Shown in pieces: positions 14,204 to 22,940 of a stretch of DNA of 64,000 bases. The stretch lies in contig NZ_RWGU01000043.1 in NCBI RefSeq assembly GCF_003944755.1, positions 62,001 through 126,000 of the forward strand, written 5' to 3'. The position numbers and the translations under genes were made by a program. Below the pieces are notes generated by a model, which saw only the letters and a list, made by a program, of their open reading frames with translations, had not been told where the DNA came from and searched no databases. This DNA comes from Rhodovulum robiginosum (GTDB taxonomy: Bacteria > Pseudomonadota > Alphaproteobacteria > Rhodobacterales > Rhodobacteraceae). Each line of letters begins with the position of its first letter. Position 1 is the first letter of the stretch.

Positions 14204-15961
14204 ATGACACAGGCCATGACCGGCGCAAAAATGGTGGTTCAGGCGCTCAAGGATCAGGGCGTGGACGTAATCTTCGGCTATCCCGGCGGCGCCGTGCTTC
14301 CGATCTATGACGAGATCTTCCAGCAAAACGACATCCGCCACATCCTCGTGCGCCACGAACAGGGCGCGGTCCACGCCGCCGAGGGCTATGCCCGCTCGAC
14401 CGGCAAGCCCGGCGTCGTGCTGGTCACCTCAGGTCCGGGCGCGACGAATGCCGTCACCGGCATCACCGACGCGCTGATGGATTCGATCCCTCTGGTCGTG
14501 CTGACCGGCCAGGTGCCCACCTTCATGGTCGGCAACGATGCCTTTCAGGAGGCCGACACGGTGGGCATAACCCGCCCCTGCACCAAGCATAACTGGCTGG
14601 TCAAGGAAACCGACAGGCTGGCCGAGACGATCCACCAGGGGTTTCACGTCGCCACCAGCGGGCGCCCCGGCCCGGTGCTGATCGACATCCCCAAGGACGT
14701 TCAGTTCGCCACCGGCACCTATATCGAGCCGCGCGAGGCCACGACCAAGCACTACAAGCCCAAGGTCAAGGGCGACCGCGAGATGATCGAGCGCCTTGTC
14801 GAGGCGATGGAAAGCGCCGAGCGGCCGATCTTCTACACCGGCGGCGGGGTGATCAACTCGGGCGATGCGGCCACGCAGCTCTTGCGCGAACTGGTCGACG
14901 CCACGGGCTTTCCGATCACGTCCACGCTGATGGGGCTGGGCGCCTACCCCGCCTCGGGCGAGCACTGGCTGGGCATGCTGGGGATGCACGGGCTCTACGA
15001 GGCCAACCTGGCGATGCACGATTGCGACCTGATGATCAATATCGGCGCCCGCTTCGACGACCGCATCACCGGGCGCGTTGCCGATTTCAGCCCGAACTCG
15101 GTCAAGGCGCATATCGACATCGACCCCTCGTCCATCAACAAGACGATCCGCGCCGAGATTCCCATCGTCGGCGACGTGGCCCATGTGCTGGAGGATGCGC
15201 TGCGGATCTGGAAATCGCGCGGACGCAAGACCAACAAGGAGGGCCTGATGAAGTGGTGGGCCCAGATCGAGGCGTGGAAGACCGTGGAGTGCCTCAAGTA
15301 CAAGGGCTCCGACAAGGTCATCAAGCCACAATACGCGGTGCAGCGCCTCGAAGCGCTGACCAAGCATCGCGCCGACCGCTTCATCTGCACCGAGGTGGGC
15401 CAGCACCAGATGTGGGCCGCGCAGTACCTCGGGTTCGACGCGCCCAACCACTGGATGACCTCGGGGGGGCTGGGCACGATGGGCTACGGCTTTCCCGCCT
15501 CGATCGGGGTGCAGGTCGCGCATCCCGACGCGCTGGTGATCAACGTGGCCGGCGAAGGCTCGTGGCTGATGAACATGCAGGAGATGGGCACCGCGTCCCA
15601 GTACCGGCTGCCGGTCAAGCAGTTCATCCTCAACAACGAGCGGCTGGGCATGGTGCGGCAATGGCAGACGCTGCTGCATGGCGGGCGCCACTCGCACAGC
15701 TGGTCCGAGGCGTTGCCCGACTTCGTCAAGCTGGCCGAATCCTTCGGCTGGAAGGGCATCAAGTGCGACGATCCCGCCGACCTGGACGACGCGATCCAGG
15801 AGATGCTGGATTATGACGGGCCGGTTCTGTTCGACTGCCTCGTCGAAAAGCACGAGAACTGCTTTCCGATGATCCCTTCGGGCGAGCCGCACAACAAGAT
15901 GCTCTTGGGCGAGGACAGCGGCGAAGGCGCGATCCAGGCGGGAGGGGCGGTTTTGGTGTAA
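14204..15961 (+). CDS. ilvB: Acetolactate synthase large (catalytic) subunit
   Basis: A 585-residue thiamine-diphosphate and FAD enzyme condensing pyruvate to acetolactate (or with 2-oxobutyrate to acetohydroxybutyrate), first step of Val/Leu/Ile synthesis. Visible are the catalytic Glu52 in VRHEQGAVHAAEGYAR, the PSGPGATN-like TSGPGATNAVTG, and the TPP-binding segment GEGSWLMNMQEM...ILNN near residues 450-475. The usual GDGS is GEGS here, which I believe is normal for this lineage. Start 14204 follows GGAGACAG; earlier in-frame starts lie inside the attenuator. The regulatory subunit ilvN is 2.2 kb downstream. Confidence 0.95.
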   Translation: MTQAMTGAKMVVQALKDQGVDVIFGYPGGAVLPIYDEIFQQNDIRHILVRHEQGAVHAAEGYARSTGKPGVVLVTSGPGATNAVTGITDALMDSIPLVVLTGQVPTFMVGNDAFQEADTVGITRPCTKHNWLVKETDRLAETIHQGFHVATSGRPGPVLIDIPKDVQFATGTYIEPREATTKHYKPKVKGDREMIERLVEAMESAERPIFYTGGGVINSGDAATQLLRELVDATGFPITSTLMGLGAYPASGEHWLGMLGMHGLYEANLAMHDCDLMINIGARFDDRITGRVADFSPNSVKAHIDIDPSSINKTIRAEIPIVGDVAHVLEDALRIWKSRGRKTNKEGLMKWWAQIEAWKTVECLKYKGSDKVIKPQYAVQRLEALTKHRADRFICTEVGQHQMWAAQYLGFDAPNHWMTSGGLGTMGYGFPASIGVQVAHPDALVINVAGEGSWLMNMQEMGTASQYRLPVKQFILNNERLGMVRQWQTLLHGGRHSHSWSEALPDFVKLAESFGWKGIKCDDPADLDDAIQEMLDYDGPVLFDCLVEKHENCFPMIPSGEPHNKMLLGEDSGEGAIQAGGAVLV

Positions 15962-16024
15962 GGTCTAAAAGGGGACGTCACGTCACACCCTTGCGCTGAC
16001 CTTATGTCAGCAGGGAGAACCATC

Positions 16025-16969
16025 ATGGTCCGCACCGCAATCGTTCAGCAGCCACCCGTCTATCTCGACCTCGAGGCCTCCTTGGCACGCGCCGTCGCGC
16101 TGGTCGAGGAGGCCGCCGAGGGCGGTGCCGGCCTCGTGGTGTTTCCCGAGGCGTGGTTTCCCGGCTACCCGACCTTCGTCTGGCGCCTCACGCCCGGCGC
16201 CGACATGGGTAAGACCGACGCGCTGTTCGCGCGGCTTTTGGCCAATTCCGTCGATCTGTCGAGGGACGGCCTGGCGCCGCTGCGCGAGGTGGCGCGCGAG
16301 CGCGGCGTCGTCGTCGTCGCCGGCGTGCAGGAATGCGACGCGGCGCTCAGCGGCAGCACGATCTTCAACAGCGCCGTCGTGATCGACGCCGACGGCACCA
16401 TCGCCAACGTGCATCGCAAGCTGATGCCGACAAACCCCGAGCGTATGGTCTGGGGCTTCGGCGACGGGCGCGGGCTGAGGGTGGTCGACACCGCGGCGGG
16501 CCGGATCGGCGTGCTGCTGTGCTGGGAGAATTACATGCCGCTGGCACGCTACGCGCTTTACGGCCAGCAGCTGGAAATCCTGGTCTCGCCCACCTGGGAC
16601 GCAGGCGAGGGCTGGCTGGCGACGATGCGCCACATCGCCCGCGAGGGCGGCTGTTGGGTGATCGGCTGTTCGACGCCGCTCGAGGCATCCGACATCCCCG
16701 AGGACACCCTCTATCGCGCGGTCCTGTTCCCCGACCCCGAGGAATGGATCAACGATGGCGACGCCGTGGTGATGAAGCCCTTCGGCGGCCCCGTCGCCGG
16801 CCCGATGCACCGCGAAAAGGGCCTGCTCTGGGCCGAGATCGACCCGGCGGCGGCCGCCGCCGCACGGCGCAAGTTCGACGTCACCGGGCATTACGCGCGC
16901 CCCGACATCTTCCATCTGTCCGTGAACCGCTCGCCGCAGCGGCCTGTGACGCTTGACGAGTCCGACTGA
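16025..16969 (+). CDS. Nitrilase (carbon-nitrogen hydrolase superfamily)
   Basis: A 314-residue cytoplasmic enzyme with the true nitrilase catalytic triad: Glu42 in VVFPEAWFPGYP, Lys132 in HRKLMPTNPERMVWG and Cys166 in LLCWENYMPLAR. The CWENY context is that of branch 1 nitrilases, which hydrolyse organic nitriles to acid and ammonia, rather than of amidases. Start 16025 has GGGAGAA upstream. It lies 63 bases after ilvB and overlaps the following GT87-like gene by 17 bases, so it is likely cotranscribed with ilvB and ilvN. The natural nitrile is unknown. Confidence 0.88.
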   Translation: MVRTAIVQQPPVYLDLEASLARAVALVEEAAEGGAGLVVFPEAWFPGYPTFVWRLTPGADMGKTDALFARLLANSVDLSRDGLAPLREVARERGVVVVAGVQECDAALSGSTIFNSAVVIDADGTIANVHRKLMPTNPERMVWGFGDGRGLRVVDTAAGRIGVLLCWENYMPLARYALYGQQLEILVSPTWDAGEGWLATMRHIAREGGCWVIGCSTPLEASDIPEDTLYRAVLFPDPEEWINDGDAVVMKPFGGPVAGPMHREKGLLWAEIDPAAAAAARRKFDVTGHYARPDIFHLSVNRSPQRPVTLDESD

Positions 16970-18227
16970 TCCCCACCCCGCCCGCGCCGCCGCCGAGGCG
17001 CGCCTGGCCGCCTTTGCCGAGGCGCGGCGGCTGGGCGTGGTGCTGCTCGCCGCGCTGCCGACGCTGGCGCTGGCCGCACGTCTGGCGGCGGGCCCGGACC
17101 ATCCGCTGAGCGGCGGCTGCGTCAACGCGGGCACCGATTTCTGCATCTTCTGGGGCGCGGCCAAGCTGGCGCTGGCCGGCGACGCGCTGGCGGTCTTCGA
17201 CCAGCAGGCGCTGGCCGCGGCCAGCCTGAATGTCGACCGGGGGTGGTTTCCGTTCCTGCACCCGCCGGGCACGCTGTTGCTTTTCGCGCCGCTCGGTGCC
17301 GTGTCGGCGGGGCTGGCCTGGGTCGCGTTCTGCCTGGTCTCGCTCGGCGCACTGGCCCTGGCTCTGCGCCTGTCGGCCGGCCGGCTGTGGGGCGATCTGA
17401 TGCTGGCCCCGGCGTTTCTGCCCGCGCTGTTGCTGGGCCAATTCACGCTGATCTGGGCGGCAGGGCTGGCCGCGGCGCTGGCCTGCCTGGGCGGCGGGCG
17501 CCGCATCGCCGCGGGGGTGCTGATCGGGCTGTTGACGCTGAAACCGACGCTGGGGCTGTTGATCCCCGTGGCGCTGGTGGCCGTTGGCGCCTGGGCCACG
17601 ATCTTCGCCGCTGCGCTTACTGCGCTGGCACTGCATGGCGGCGCGAGCCTGCTGTTCGGGCTGGCCTACTGGCCCCGCATGGCCGAGATCTACGCCGCCC
17701 ACGGTGCCCTCGTGCTGGACAGCCTGGCCGGTCTCGACCTGATGGCCGGCCTGCCCGCGCTGGCGGTCCGTGCCGGCCTCTCGCCCGACACCGCGCTCGG
17801 GCTGCAGGGGCTTGTGGTGCTCGCGCTGGCCGCGGCGGTCTTCGCGCTCTGGCGCGCCCCGCACGCGGGGGCCGACCGCAAGGCCGCGCTGTTGCTGGCG
17901 GCGATACCGCTGGCCTCGCCCTATCTTTGGTATTACGACACGGCCCTTCTGGCGCTGGCCGCGCTGTTTCTCGTGCGCTCGGGCCAGATCGGCCCCGGAC
18001 CCGGCGGGCGCGCGCTGTTTCTCGCGCTCTGGATCGGGCCCGGCGCGATGATCTGGGCACGGGTGCTCTGGCCCGAGATCGCGCCCGCCCTGGCCACCCT
18101 TCTCACCCCGCTGGCGGTGCTGGCCCTGCTGGCCGCGCTCCGCCCGCCCCATGTCCTGCCACTGCCGCGCCCCGCCCAAGGCGGCCCGGCGCGCCGAACC
18201 GGAAAGGAAGACCCATGCCCCCACTGA
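16953..18227 (+). CDS. DUF2029/GT87-like polytopic membrane protein
   Basis: A 424-residue, strongly hydrophobic protein with about ten membrane helices, starting at TTG. The segments GTDFCIFWGAAKLALAG, FPFLHPPGTLLLFAPLG and LGLLTLKPTLGLL-like GLLTLKPTLGLLIPV, and the late LASPYLWYYDTALLALA, fit the GT87 (mannosyltransferase-like, DUF2029) family, whose members use polyprenyl-phosphate sugars. The acidic pair expected after helix one is represented by GTD near residue 60. It overlaps the nitrilase by 17 bases and ilvN by 13 bases, so it is embedded in the ilv operon. Acceptor and donor are unknown. Confidence 0.75.
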   Translation: MTSPTDPHPARAAAEARLAAFAEARRLGVVLLAALPTLALAARLAAGPDHPLSGGCVNAGTDFCIFWGAAKLALAGDALAVFDQQALAAASLNVDRGWFPFLHPPGTLLLFAPLGAVSAGLAWVAFCLVSLGALALALRLSAGRLWGDLMLAPAFLPALLLGQFTLIWAAGLAAALACLGGGRRIAAGVLIGLLTLKPTLGLLIPVALVAVGAWATIFAAALTALALHGGASLLFGLAYWPRMAEIYAAHGALVLDSLAGLDLMAGLPALAVRAGLSPDTALGLQGLVVLALAAAVFALWRAPHAGADRKAALLLAAIPLASPYLWYYDTALLALAALFLVRSGQIGPGPGGRALFLALWIGPGAMIWARVLWPEIAPALATLLTPLAVLALLAALRPPHVLPLPRPAQGGPARRTGKEDPCPH

Positions 18228-18781
18228 ACATCCAGAAAGGCACCTCGCGCCACTCGGCCTACGATCTGCGCGACCCCAATATCGAGGCGGTCGAGCGTCA
18301 CACGCTGGCGGTGCTCGTCGACAACGAGGCCGGCGTGCTGGCCCGGGTGATCGGCCTGTTCTCCGGGCGCGGCTACAATATCGACAGCCTGACCGTGGCC
18401 GAGGTCGACCACGAGGGCCACACCAGCCGCATCACCATCGTCACCACCGGCACGCCCGCCGTGATCGACCAGATCAAGGCCCAGCTGGGGCGCATCGTGC
18501 CGGTGCACGAGGTGCATGACCTGACCGTCGAGGGCCCTTCGGTCGAGCGCGAGCTCGCGCTCTTCAAGGTGTCGGGCACCGGCGACAAGCGCGTCGAGGC
18601 GCTGCGGCTGGCCGATATCTTCCGCGCGAACGTGGTCGATTCGACGCTTGAAAGCTTCATCTTCGAAATCACCGGCACGCCCCAGAAGGTCGATGCCTTC
18701 GCCGAATTGATGCAGCCGCTGGGCCTGGTCGAGATTGCCCGGACCGGCATCGCGGCGCTCGCCCGCGGCGGCGCCGGCTGA
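18215..18781 (+). CDS. ilvN: Acetolactate synthase small (regulatory) subunit
   Basis: A 188-residue regulatory subunit that activates IlvB and confers valine feedback inhibition. The N-terminal ACT domain spans about residues 27-105 (HTLAVLVDNEAGVLARVIGLFSGRGYNIDSLTV, with the conserved Asn of the Val site), followed by the second ACT-like C-terminal domain. Start 18215 follows GGAAAGGAAG and overlaps the end of the GT87-like gene. It is separated from ilvB by two unrelated genes, although all reading frames are contiguous. Convergent with the Hint-domain gene 17 bases away. Confidence 0.95.
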   Translation: MPPLNIQKGTSRHSAYDLRDPNIEAVERHTLAVLVDNEAGVLARVIGLFSGRGYNIDSLTVAEVDHEGHTSRITIVTTGTPAVIDQIKAQLGRIVPVHEVHDLTVEGPSVERELALFKVSGTGDKRVEALRLADIFRANVVDSTLESFIFEITGTPQKVDAFAELMQPLGLVEIARTGIAALARGGAG

Positions 18782-18797
18782 GGCCCGCCCGGCGCCC

Positions 18798-19700
18798 CTA
18801 GAGGGCCGCGGCCAGCACCGCGGCCTCGTGGCGCTTCAGGCACCGGCTATGGAGCGGCGTGCGGGCACGGCCCTTGCGCAGTTCGGGGAAGATGGCGAAC
18901 AGTTCTTCCACGTCGGGACGCCCGAGCGCGCCAAGCGCGACATCGCCGGGGAACAGCGACTCGGTGGCCAGCCCGTTGGCAAAGATGATCTCGTGCCGGT
19001 CGAAGGCGATGTGAACATAGCGCACCGCGCCGCCATCGGCGCACCGGTTGACCGTGGTGCCATTCACAAGGTGCAGCGCATGGACCAGAACGCCGCTATC
19101 CGCGAACCAAAGCTCGGCCCGGCCGGTCTCGACATAGACCCTGTGTTGCGGCGACAGCGACAGGTCCTGCGCGGGCCGGCCCGGCCCGAACGCGTCTTTC
19201 GAGATATCGACGGGGCGCAGGTCGGGGCGATGCCCAAGCTGATCCGGCGTCAACACGCGGCTGCCGATCCAGCGCAGCCGCTGATGGCCGCCGTCGAGCG
19301 TGGCGATCCGGTCCCCGATCCGCAGCGTTTCGACCGGGCGGGGCCCCTCGGCCGTGTCGATCAGGGTGCCCGCGACGAAGCAGGGCACGGTATTCTCGGC
19401 GAGGGTGACGGTGACCAGCAGGCTGTCGTTGTTGCCCCCGCCCGAGCCCGACGACGCCTGGACCGACAGCAACATAGACGCGCCGCCCGGCGGCACCGTT
19501 GCGCCTGGCAACAAGGTGATCGTCAGGACGCCCGAGGACGAGATCGTGACGGTGTAATCGGCCGCGTCCAGCCCGCCGCCGTTCAGTACCGAAACGCTCC
19601 ACGTCGCCGGCAGCTTGGACGCGAAATATTGGCCGGTGACGCTGTCGTCACCCGTTCCGATCGTCAGGCTTGACGGGCCTGTGACCTGTTGCCGTGCCAT
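18798..19700 (-). CDS. Hint-domain (hedgehog/intein-like) protein
   Basis: A 300-residue protein. Residues about 105-245 form a Hint-type module: CFVAGTLIDTAEGPRPVETLRIGDRIATLDGG with the leading Cys107, LRWIGSRVL, and LSPQHRVYVE with the block-B His. The N-terminal 100 residues are a Gly/Ser/Thr/Val-rich beta-strand region without an obvious signal peptide. Such proteins are common in Rhodobacteraceae and are often secreted by type I systems; autoprocessing at Cys107 has not been shown. No secretion genes are adjacent. The start is chosen at the first Met in a coding context (19700). Confidence 0.85.
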   Translation of the reverse strand: MARQQVTGPSSLTIGTGDDSVTGQYFASKLPATWSVSVLNGGGLDAADYTVTISSSGVLTITLLPGATVPPGGASMLLSVQASSGSGGGNNDSLLVTVTLAENTVPCFVAGTLIDTAEGPRPVETLRIGDRIATLDGGHQRLRWIGSRVLTPDQLGHRPDLRPVDISKDAFGPGRPAQDLSLSPQHRVYVETGRAELWFADSGVLVHALHLVNGTTVNRCADGGAVRYVHIAFDRHEIIFANGLATESLFPGDVALGALGRPDVEELFAIFPELRKGRARTPLHSRCLKRHEAAVLAAAL

Positions 19701-19917
19701 GCGGTGCCGATCTCCCCGTCCCGCGCGCCGGTTGCTGCGGCGGTTCCCGGCGGAACCGTACCTTTGAAACGTGGCGACAATCGGGCCTTGGTCCGGGCCG
19801 GCCCCGTGCAACGCCCGGCAACCCGCGCGGGGCAAGCCGGGCGCGGGCGCGGCCACAGCTGCGGCGCGCACGGGGCCGTGCGTCCGGCCGGTTTCCCGGC
19901 CGGACCTTGGCAAGGGC

Positions 19918-20154
19918 TCAGCCCTGGGCGGGGATCATGCCCGCCTCTTCGGCGGCGGCCACCTCGTCAGCCGAGAGCGTCCCGTCGGCATCGGCGTCGA
20001 GCTTGGAGAAATCTTCCTCTGTCGTCGCCGGGTAGACGGCCAGCATTTCTTCGAAGCTGACCGCGCCGTCGCCATCGGCATCGAGGCTGTCGGCGGCAAA
20101 GGCCGCGCCGGTACCGAGGGCAAAGGCGGTCGCGAGGATGGTGAATTTCTGCAT
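19918..20154 (-). CDS. Exported EF-hand calcium-binding protein (paralogue A)
   Basis: A 78-residue protein with a Sec signal peptide (cleavage after AAFA near residue 20) and two EF-hand loops, DADGDGAVSFEE (residues 25-36) and DADADGTLSADE (about 53-64), each with the canonical acidic pattern. It probably binds Ca2+ in the periplasm. It is divergent from an ECF sigma factor and has a paralogue at 61144. A 10-base-stem hairpin (20183-20207) lies in the presumed 5' untranslated region. Confidence 0.88.
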   Translation of the reverse strand: MQKFTILATAFALGTGAAFAADSLDADGDGAVSFEEMLAVYPATTEEDFSKLDADADGTLSADEVAAAEEAGMIPAQG

Positions 20155-20182
20155 TGTTTCTCTCCTTGTTGAACTGTCATGA

Positions 20183-20207
20183 CGAAAGCCGCAGCACGCG
20201 GCCTTCG
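20183..20207. promoter_or_regulatory. Hairpin upstream of the EF-hand gene
   Basis: CGAAAGCCGC-AGCAC-GCGGCCTTCG forms a stem of nine pairs out of ten with a 5-base loop, starting 29 bases before the EF-hand start codon. A similar hairpin precedes the paralogue at 61144. Confidence 0.5.
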
Positions 20208-20391
20208 CAGGAGATAGAGCGCGCCGGGGGCCGTCCGCTCCGCCCCGCCGCCGCGGCGCATGCCGGCGCGCGGTGGGCCGCCGACGCGGCCCGGCCGCCG
20301 CGGCGGATGCTCGCCGGAAAAGGGCGCCCGCGCGGTTTCGGCGGAAATCCCCCGGCTTGGCGGGGCCGGTCCTTGCGTGCAGCCTGCCGTC

Positions 20392-20904
20392 ATGCCCGCC
20401 CTGCCCCCGATCCCGCCTGCCACCGCCGCCGCGCTGATCGCGCTGCGCCCGCGCCTGTTGCGCCGCGCCAGGCGGCTGGGCGCCGCCCCCGAGACCGCCG
20501 AGGACATGGCGCAAGAGGCACTGGCCCGCGTATGGTCGCGGCTGGCCGACGGCGTCGAGATCGGCGCGCTGGAAAACTACGCGATGACCGCCCTGCGCCG
20601 GGCGGCGCGCAGAGCGGCGCCGCCCGACGCCGCGCTTTCCCCCGGCGATGCGCCCGCTGCACCTCCCACGCTGCCCGCCCGCCTGGCCTGCGCCGACGCG
20701 CTGGCCGCGATCGACCGGCTGCCGCCCCAGCAGGCCGCCCTGATGCGGCTGGTGGTCGAGACCGGCGCCGGCGAGGCCGAGCTCGTCCGCCTGACCGGGC
20801 TCAAGCGCGGCACCGTCGCCTCACGCCTGGCCCGCGCCCGTGTGCGGCTCCGGGCAGAGCTGGACCTGGCGCCCGGGGCCTCGGTCGCCGCGCTCTACCT
20901 CTGA
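20392..20904 (+). CDS. RNA polymerase sigma factor, ECF type
   Basis: A 170-residue sigma70-family protein with region 2 at about residues 15-75 (PETAEDMAQEALARVWSRL) and region 4 at about 110-160 (LPPQQAALMRLVVETG then LTGLKRGTVASRLARARVRLR, the helix-turn-helix). No anti-sigma factor gene is adjacent, unusual for ECF factors; the divergent EF-hand gene is the only close neighbour. The start at 20392 is preferred over 20260 because upstream codons are Arg/Pro-rich and not family-like. The regulon is unknown. Confidence 0.85.
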   Translation: MPALPPIPPATAAALIALRPRLLRRARRLGAAPETAEDMAQEALARVWSRLADGVEIGALENYAMTALRRAARRAAPPDAALSPGDAPAAPPTLPARLACADALAAIDRLPPQQAALMRLVVETGAGEAELVRLTGLKRGTVASRLARARVRLRAELDLAPGASVAALYL

Positions 20905-21054
20905 GGCCGCCGGCTGCACCCGTCACGCGGATTCGCCTTGCCGTCCGGCTCGGCCCGCCTGGGTCGCACCCGACGTGCCCGAAGCGACAGGGTGCCGGCT
21001 GGCCCAAACCGAGACGGGGGCGACAGAAAACTGCACGGACAAACGCTTGGGTAT

Positions 21055-21342
21055 ATGGGCGCCTTCATGGCCTCGGCCGTGGTCTTGTCTGGATGTTCCA
21101 CCCGGAAGATCGCCGACAACACCACCGATGCTGTGGTCTTCGTCGGCAAGACGGCTGTCAATACGGCCGCCGGGGCCGGACAGCTGGTCATGCGAGGCGC
21201 GGCGGCCGGGGCGCGGCGGCTGCAAGAGCCGGCGCAGGGCTATCCGGCCGGGACGGTGGTATGCCTGAACGATGCCGGCGAAATATCCGCCGCCGCGGTG
21301 ACCGACGGCGACGAAGGGGTCTGCCCGCCGCAGGAGTTCTGA
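21055..21342 (+). CDS. Small lipoprotein, hypothetical
   Basis: A 95-residue frame with a lipobox VVLSGCS (Cys near residue 14) followed by STRKIADNTTDAVVFVGKTAVNTAAGAGQLV and a short acidic C-terminus with two further Cys. The mature part has amphipathic, Ala/Val/Thr-rich character. The start is uncertain: ATG 21055 leaves a signal peptide without positive charge, so an upstream non-ATG start may be used. No function is recognised. It stands alone between the sigma factor and the Rieske oxygenase. Confidence 0.6.
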   Translation: MGAFMASAVVLSGCSTRKIADNTTDAVVFVGKTAVNTAAGAGQLVMRGAAAGARRLQEPAQGYPAGTVVCLNDAGEISAAAVTDGDEGVCPPQEF

Positions 21343-21536
21343 AACGACGCCAGGCGCGCTTCAGGGGCCGGTCCGCGGGCCGTGTCAGGGCATTTGCGAT
21401 CGCAGAGCCCCAAGGTGAACCCGGTCGCGCGGGGCACGGAATGTCGCACCGGGACAGGCCCAGGCCGCAATCGGCCAAGTGACCCTGCGTCATCGCCTCT
21501 AGAATACCCCATCCCAGGGATACGAGGAGGCGCGCC

Positions 21537-22688
21537 ATGGACCCCACCGACCTTTCCGCCGTCCGCCGCCCGGTCGAGACCGCGCACGGGCTGGCCAACG
21601 CCCATTACATCGATCCAGCCCTCTACCAGGAGGAGGCCCGCGCGCTGATCGGCGCGGGCTGGGCGGGCCTTGGCGCGGCGGGCGAGCTGCCGCTGCCCGG
21701 TGATGCGCGGCCGGTCGATTTCCTCGGCATGCCGCTTTTGATGCTGCGCGGGCGGGACGGCGCGCTCAGGGTCTTTCAGAACACCTGCCGTCACCGGGGC
21801 ATGGTGCTGGTCGATCGCCCCGGCCGCATCGAGGGGGCGATCCGCTGTCCCTATCACAGCTGGTGCTATGCCACCGACGGCCGGCTGGTGGCCACGCCCC
21901 ATGTGGGCGGGCCGGGCATGAACGTCCATCCCGGCATCGACCGCGACAGCCTTGGCCTGGTCGAGATCCGCAGCCACGTCTGGCGCGACGTGGTCTTCGT
22001 CAACCTTTCGGGCGACGCGCCGCCCTTTGACGAGGCGCACCGCGACCTCATCGCGCGCTGGGCCGATTTCGACGCGCCGCTCTACCACGGCGGCGCCGAC
22101 AGCCGTTTCACGCTGGAGGTGGCGGCCAACTGGAAGCTGGCGGTCGAGAATTATTGCGAAAGCTACCACCTTCCCTGGGTGCATCCGGGGCTGAACAGCT
22201 ATTCCAGGCTGGAAGACCATTACAATATCGAGGCGCCGGAGCTTTATTCGGGGCAAGGCACCCGCGTCTACCGGCAGATCCGCGGCGACGACGGCGCGGT
22301 TTTCCCCGACTTTCCCGGCCTGCCCGCCGCATGGGACACGGCAGCGGAATACGTGGCGTTTTACCCCAACGTGCTGCTCGGCGTGCATCGGGACCATGCC
22401 TTCGCCATCGTGCTGGAGCCCATGGGCCCCGGCCGCACCGCCGAGCATGTGCACCTCTACTACGCCACGCCCGACACCGACCCCGCGCTCAGGGCGCAGA
22501 ACGCGGCGCAGTGGAAGACCGTCTTCGAAGAGGACATCTTCGTGGTCGAGGGCATGCAGAAGGGCCGCCACGCGCCGATGTTCGACGGCGGGCGGTTTTC
22601 CCCGGCGATGGACGGGCCGACGCATTGTTTTCACGCCTGGGCGGCCGGGCGGCTGATGGCGGCGCGCGGGGCCGCGGCGGCGCCATGA
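21537..22688 (+). CDS. Rieske-type aromatic-ring-hydroxylating dioxygenase, alpha subunit
   Basis: A 383-residue oxygenase component. The N-terminal Rieske [2Fe-2S] domain has Cys84-x-His86 (NTCRHRG) and Cys104-x2-His107 (CPYHSW); the catalytic domain has the mononuclear iron site ENYCESYHLPWVHP (His211, His216). It resembles the choline/glycine-betaine/carnitine monooxygenase group more than benzene dioxygenases, but the substrate cannot be fixed. No ferredoxin reductase is adjacent. Start 21537 follows GAGGAGG. It overlaps the next small gene by 4 bases. Confidence 0.88.
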   Translation: MDPTDLSAVRRPVETAHGLANAHYIDPALYQEEARALIGAGWAGLGAAGELPLPGDARPVDFLGMPLLMLRGRDGALRVFQNTCRHRGMVLVDRPGRIEGAIRCPYHSWCYATDGRLVATPHVGGPGMNVHPGIDRDSLGLVEIRSHVWRDVVFVNLSGDAPPFDEAHRDLIARWADFDAPLYHGGADSRFTLEVAANWKLAVENYCESYHLPWVHPGLNSYSRLEDHYNIEAPELYSGQGTRVYRQIRGDDGAVFPDFPGLPAAWDTAAEYVAFYPNVLLGVHRDHAFAIVLEPMGPGRTAEHVHLYYATPDTDPALRAQNAAQWKTVFEEDIFVVEGMQKGRHAPMFDGGRFSPAMDGPTHCFHAWAAGRLMAARGAAAAP

Positions 22689-22900
22689 GCGGGGCGCTCG
22701 ACGCCCGACTTCTGGCGGCCCACGCGGCGGGCGACGGGCGGGCCTTGGCGCGGCTTTACGCCGAGGCGGCCGAGGGCACGGCGGACGCCGCGGCCAAGGG
22801 CTTTTTCCTGACCCATGCCTATGTCTTTGCGCTGGAGGCCGGCGCCGAGGAGGCGGCCGCCTATCGCGACCGCCTCTGCGCCATGGGGCGCGAGGCGTAA
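22685..22900 (+). CDS. Small helical protein coupled to the Rieske oxygenase
   Basis: A 71-residue, Ala/Glu/Arg-rich protein (SGALDARLLAAHAAGDGRAL..., ending RLCAMGREA) predicted to be all alpha-helical, with a TPR-like spacing (LYAEAAEG, AKGFFLTHAYVFALEAG). The ATGA overlap with the oxygenase stop shows translational coupling, so it probably acts with the oxygenase, perhaps in assembly or as a partner. No family is recognised. Confidence 0.7.
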   Translation: MSGALDARLLAAHAAGDGRALARLYAEAAEGTADAAAKGFFLTHAYVFALEAGAEEAAAYRDRLCAMGREA

Positions 22901-22940
22901 CCTCGACCTGGCCCCGCAAATCGCACGCATAAAAAGGAAA

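Noticed and set aside
14068-14310. Alternative leader frame MEDEDRSRSRR from ATG 14068
   Set aside because: It has no Ile/Val/Leu codons and would run through the terminator into ilvB; the 14075 frame explains the attenuator.
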